Source: Rhodococcus sp. KRD197 (GTDB taxonomy: Bacteria > Actinomycetota > Actinomycetes > Mycobacteriales > Mycobacteriaceae). Taken from it: a stretch of DNA of 64,000 nucleotides. The stretch lies in assembly GCF_017168235.1 (NCBI RefSeq), contig NZ_JABFAO010000002.1, positions 310,001 to 374,000 on the forward strand, written 5' to 3'. The notes under the pieces were generated by a model. The model was not told where the DNA came from. It was given only the letters and a program-made list of their open reading frames with translations, and ran no database searches. The position numbers were made by a program, and so were the translations under genes. Each line of letters starts with the position of its first letter. The first letter of the stretch is position 1. Shown here in pieces: positions 61,328 through 64,000 of the stretch.

Positions 61328-61753
61328 TCAGAAGAACTGGCCGAAAACGAAACCGGTGAGCAGCACTGCGGTGCCCCCGATTTCACCGACGATGAGGGCC
61401 CACATGAACAGGTCCGTCCCCCGAACGGGATGTTCGAACTGATTGTCGGTGTCGCCGAGGAATCCGTGCACCACGTAGGTGGCGATGGCCGCGACGAAGA
61501 ACAGTGTCACGATCGATCCGGCGAGGAGGTTCACCGCCGTCGGGAACGCGCTGAACTCAGCGAGTGCGGCAAGGACGAGTGTGGCGAAGGAATACATCAG
61601 CGCGGCGCGGTGCGCGATGTCGACGTAGGGATGCGCCAACGCGGTGGGCGAGGCCGACATCTGCCGGTACTTCCACACCCCGAGAACGAGGCCACCGAGC
61701 AGTAGCAGCCCCGCGATCAGCAGCAGGATCTTGGTGTCGAGGCCGATGGTCAT
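61328..61753 (-). CDS. Four-helix membrane protein
   Basis: 141 residues with four membrane helices (KILLLIAGLLLLGGLVLGVW, MYSFATLVLAALAEFSAFPT, NLLAGSIVTLFFVAAIATYV, LFMWALIVGEIGGTAVLLTG). Conserved stretch: AHPYVDIAHRAALMY with His residues. Unknown function. Overlaps the upstream lipoprotein gene stop by 4 bp (ATGA at 61750-61753) and may serve with it. Confidence 0.65.
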   Translation of the reverse strand: MTIGLDTKILLLIAGLLLLGGLVLGVWKYRQMSASPTALAHPYVDIAHRAALMYSFATLVLAALAEFSAFPTAVNLLAGSIVTLFFVAAIATYVVHGFLGDTDNQFEHPVRGTDLFMWALIVGEIGGTAVLLTGFVFGQFF

Positions 61754-62583
61754 GCCACGTCCCCTATGCAGAAGCCGCTTCCGTCGCGGGTGAGGGTGAA
61801 GATCTGGTTCTGCTGGAAGCCGGAGACGTTGGTGACATCGGCGTAGACGGTCGTGTAGGCGGCATTGGAGTAGGCCACGTAGACGCTGTCGGGGTTGTAC
61901 GACGCCGACTCGGTGAGCCGGCCGGGGTTGTTCGCCAACGGAGGTGCGGTGGGGCTACCGGTGCCCTGTGCATCCCAGGCAATGTCGGTGCCGCACACCA
62001 CGGGGTAGTCACCCTCGAGATCGGCGGGGTCGGCGGGTGCCCCGGTGAAACGCCCCACGTACCGCGCGACGGTGTGGACGGCGTCGAGGTCGGTGTAGAC
62101 CTGTTCGGTTCCGGTGGGGTGTACGCGCGGGCAGGCGTAGCCGGAGGCGATCTCATCTCGCGCGATCGACAGCGTCGAGATCGACCCGGTCCAGGTCACG
62201 AGGTCTGCTTCGGCAGTGCCCGGCTGTGCCGCAGCGTCGAGAACGGCCGATACGTCCGCGTACTCCACCGGTATCAGGTTCGGCGGGACGGTGAAACACT
62301 TCTGCGCCACCGCGTCGACGCCACCGGTGTCGAGATCGGTCAGGAACGCGCTCAGCGCGGAGGTGGCCTGCGAATCGCCGGGAACGGCTCCCACAGTCGG
62401 GCCTGTCGGCGGCGCGGGCGTGGTGGTGGTCGGGATCGGTGCGGCGTTCTGGGACGTGGTGGTCGGGGGTTCCGGGGTCTCGGTGGGGATACCCTGCTGG
62501 CCGTCGCCCGCGCACGCGGTGAGCGCCGCTACTGTCCCCAGCAGTCCCACCCCGGCGATTGCAATCTTGCGAAGCGAACTCAT
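61750..62583 (-). CDS. Lipoprotein of unknown function
   Basis: 277 residues. Signal with lipobox LTAC (GLLGTVAALTACAGDGQQG), then a Pro/Thr-rich linker (PTETPEPPTTTSQNAAP) and a soluble domain with four cysteines (AVAQKCFTVPPNLIP, SGYACPRVHPTGTEQVY, YPVVCGTDIAW, GSGFCIGDVA) likely in two disulfides. Secreted and anchored in the envelope. The family is not recognised. Confidence 0.65.
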   Translation of the reverse strand: MSSLRKIAIAGVGLLGTVAALTACAGDGQQGIPTETPEPPTTTSQNAAPIPTTTTPAPPTGPTVGAVPGDSQATSALSAFLTDLDTGGVDAVAQKCFTVPPNLIPVEYADVSAVLDAAAQPGTAEADLVTWTGSISTLSIARDEIASGYACPRVHPTGTEQVYTDLDAVHTVARYVGRFTGAPADPADLEGDYPVVCGTDIAWDAQGTGSPTAPPLANNPGRLTESASYNPDSVYVAYSNAAYTTVYADVTNVSGFQQNQIFTLTRDGSGFCIGDVA

Positions 62584-62647
62584 GTTCAGCTGACCTTCCC
62601 CGTTACGTCTTCTCCCCGCCCTGGCTCTACGACTACGCTAGCGGACT

Positions 62648-63400
62648 GTGGAACCTGTCTATCGCTCTGTCATTGGCATCGCCCGTGTGGTCTTCGCCTT
62701 CGAAGGCCTCCGATTCCAGGTCGAAGGCGAGGAGAACATCCCTGCTACCGGAGGCGCGGTCATTGCCGTCAATCACACCGGTTACCTGGACTTCACCTAC
62801 GCCGGATTGCCGCCGAGGTCGGTGAAGCGATACATCCGTTTCATGGCGAAGAAGGAAGTGTTCGACGACAAGATCTCCGGCCCCATCATGCGGGCGCTCA
62901 AACACATCCCCGTCGACCGTGGTGCCGGTGCCGAGTCCTACAAGGCTGCCGTGTCATCACTGCGCGGAGGTGAGTTGGTGGGCGTCTACCCCGAGGCCAC
63001 CATCAGTCGCAGCTTCGAAATCAAGGAATTCAAGTCCGGCGCGGCCCGCATGGCCATCGAGGCGGGAGTCCCGATCATCCCGACGGTCATCTGGGGTGCG
63101 CAACGCGTGTGGACCAAGGGCTTCCCAAAGCGGCTCGGTCGCACCAAAACTCCCATCTCCATTGCCGTCGGCGAGCCCATCGAACCGATCGGACCGCCCA
63201 ACGAGCTCACCGAGAAACTGCGCAAGACGATGCAGGAAATGCTGCTGAAACTGCAGGAGGGCTACGAGCACGAGCCGGGTGCCTACTGGGTGCCTGCCAG
63301 GCTCGGCGGCAGCGCGCCTACCCTCGCCGAGGCCGACAAGCTCGACGCCGCCGACGTGGCCGCGCGGGCCGCTGCCCGGCAGGCGCGCGAGAACGACTGA
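62648..63400 (+). CDS. 1-acyl-sn-glycerol-3-phosphate acyltransferase family protein
   Basis: 250 residues from a GTG. Acyltransferase motif I with HX4D: VIAVNHTGYLDFTYAGLPPR; motif III GGELVGVYPEATISRSFEIK; PVDRGAGAESYKAA as motif II. The enzyme adds an acyl chain to lysophosphatidate or a related phospholipid at the membrane surface. Monocistronic between the lipoprotein and the CPBP gene. Confidence 0.85.
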   Translation: MEPVYRSVIGIARVVFAFEGLRFQVEGEENIPATGGAVIAVNHTGYLDFTYAGLPPRSVKRYIRFMAKKEVFDDKISGPIMRALKHIPVDRGAGAESYKAAVSSLRGGELVGVYPEATISRSFEIKEFKSGAARMAIEAGVPIIPTVIWGAQRVWTKGFPKRLGRTKTPISIAVGEPIEPIGPPNELTEKLRKTMQEMLLKLQEGYEHEPGAYWVPARLGGSAPTLAEADKLDAADVAARAAARQAREND

Positions 63401-63403
63401 GAC

Positions 63404-64000
63404 TCAGTTGGTCGAGACGTGCCAGACGAGCGCTGCGGCCAGCGCGCCGATTCCGTTGAGCGACCAGTGCAACGCGATCGGCGCGATGAGGCTGCCGCTG
63501 CGTTGCCGTAGCCACGTGAAAACCAGTCCCGCTGCCGCAGTGGCGACGACGGCGGCAGCGATGCCGATCACCGGACCCACCACACCGCCGCCCAGAAAGT
63601 TGCTCAGCCCAGCGTTGCCCGAGGTCAACCCCATCGACGACGCGATGTGCCACAGGCCGAACAGCAGTGAGCCTGCCGCGAAAACCCCGCGGGCGCCGTA
63701 GATCCGCCCCAACGTGCCCTGCAATACACCGCGAAAGGCGAGTTCCTCCGGGATGACGGTCTGCAACGGGATGACGATCATCGACGCCACCAGTGCCGCC
63801 GAGATGGTGGCATAGCGGTCGGCCATGAAGAACGGTCGCGTGATCGGTAGGAGCGCACCGATCGCCACCACGGTCAATACCAGACCGACGGCGCCGAGCG
63901 CATAGAGCGAGCCGGTCTTCCATTGCCGCGGTGACAGGCCGAGTTCGGCCCAGCCGAGCCCGCGCCGACGCGTCAGCGCAAGCAGGATGATGGCGGCTGC
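63404..64000 (-). CDS. CPBP family intramembrane metalloprotease, N-terminus outside window
   Basis: The visible 198 residues lack the start, which is beyond the right edge. CPBP motifs present: LQTVIPEELAFRGVLQGTLG (EExxxR), AAGSLLFGLWHIASSMGL (His) and SLIAPIALHWSLNGIGALAA (HxxxN). Membrane protease of unknown substrate; second CPBP gene in this window, unrelated in detail to the one at 50237-51043. Convergent with the acyltransferase gene. Confidence 0.85.
   Translation of the reverse strand, partial: AAAIILLALTRRRGLGWAELGLSPRQWKTGSLYALGAVGLVLTVVAIGALLPITRPFFMADRYATISAALVASMIVIPLQTVIPEELAFRGVLQGTLGRIYGARGVFAAGSLLFGLWHIASSMGLTSGNAGLSNFLGGGVVGPVIGIAAAVVATAAAGLVFTWLRQRSGSLIAPIALHWSLNGIGALAAALVWHVSTN

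Overview
High-GC actinobacterial chromosome, most likely Rhodococcus sensu lato (order Mycobacteriales). Evidence read from the sequence: an MspA-type outer-membrane porin gene, a PE/PPE/EspG trio, DtxR/IdeR-like iron boxes, many GTG starts with 4-base start/stop overlaps, and a block (about 41-62 kb) whose gene order matches, from memory, the M. tuberculosis sodA-glpQ1-bfrB-LCP-DUF2470-pheA-gpm-metallopeptidase-septum protein-serS region. No phage, transposase, tRNA or rRNA was seen.

0-4 kb: a Rieske protein (cut by the left edge) divergent from an MFS exporter with a KmtR-like ArsR repressor, then a two-gene lipoprotein operon. 4-9.7 kb: an accessory island with an MspA porin, a small membrane protein, and a 738-residue secreted protein ending in a glycine-zipper hydrophobic domain. 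It is followed by two near-duplicate polytopic membrane proteins, and a copy of the toxin's last codons is stranded between them. This looks like an undescribed polymorphic membrane-targeting toxin with duplicated immunity genes. 9.7-23.7 kb: short regulator/enzyme modules (Tat-exported PhlG-like hydrolase, DJ-1/PfpI-MarR, AzlCD with a cupin regulator, MerR/GyrI, TetR with an alpha/beta hydrolase, TipA-like MerR). Among them is a retron-like reverse transcriptase with a candidate msr-msd RNA flanked by an 18-bp inverted repeat.

23.7-41 kb: succinate-semialdehyde dehydrogenase, a DHA2 exporter with MarR, a ferric-iron-type ABC transporter, a copper operon (CopD, CopC, YcnI, membrane protein), a TM0106-type nuclease, an SDR, a sensor-kinase pair without a response regulator, and a GDT1-family manganese exporter behind a yybP-ykoY leader. 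41-64 kb: the conserved block, with superoxide dismutase, ferritin and a DUF2470 protein (iron and oxidative stress), phenylalanine synthesis, PE/PPE/EspG, seryl-tRNA synthetase, NDH-2, phospholipid acyltransferase and a CPBP protease cut by the right edge.

Two families of intergenic palindromes recur: a 44-nt hairpin at 30.5 and 48.05 kb, and a 51-nt palindrome at 36.84, 41.69 and 56.82 kb. A five-unit repeat array lies at 25.36 kb and a five-box DnaA cluster at 44.8 kb. All functional calls are from sequence reading; no database search was run.
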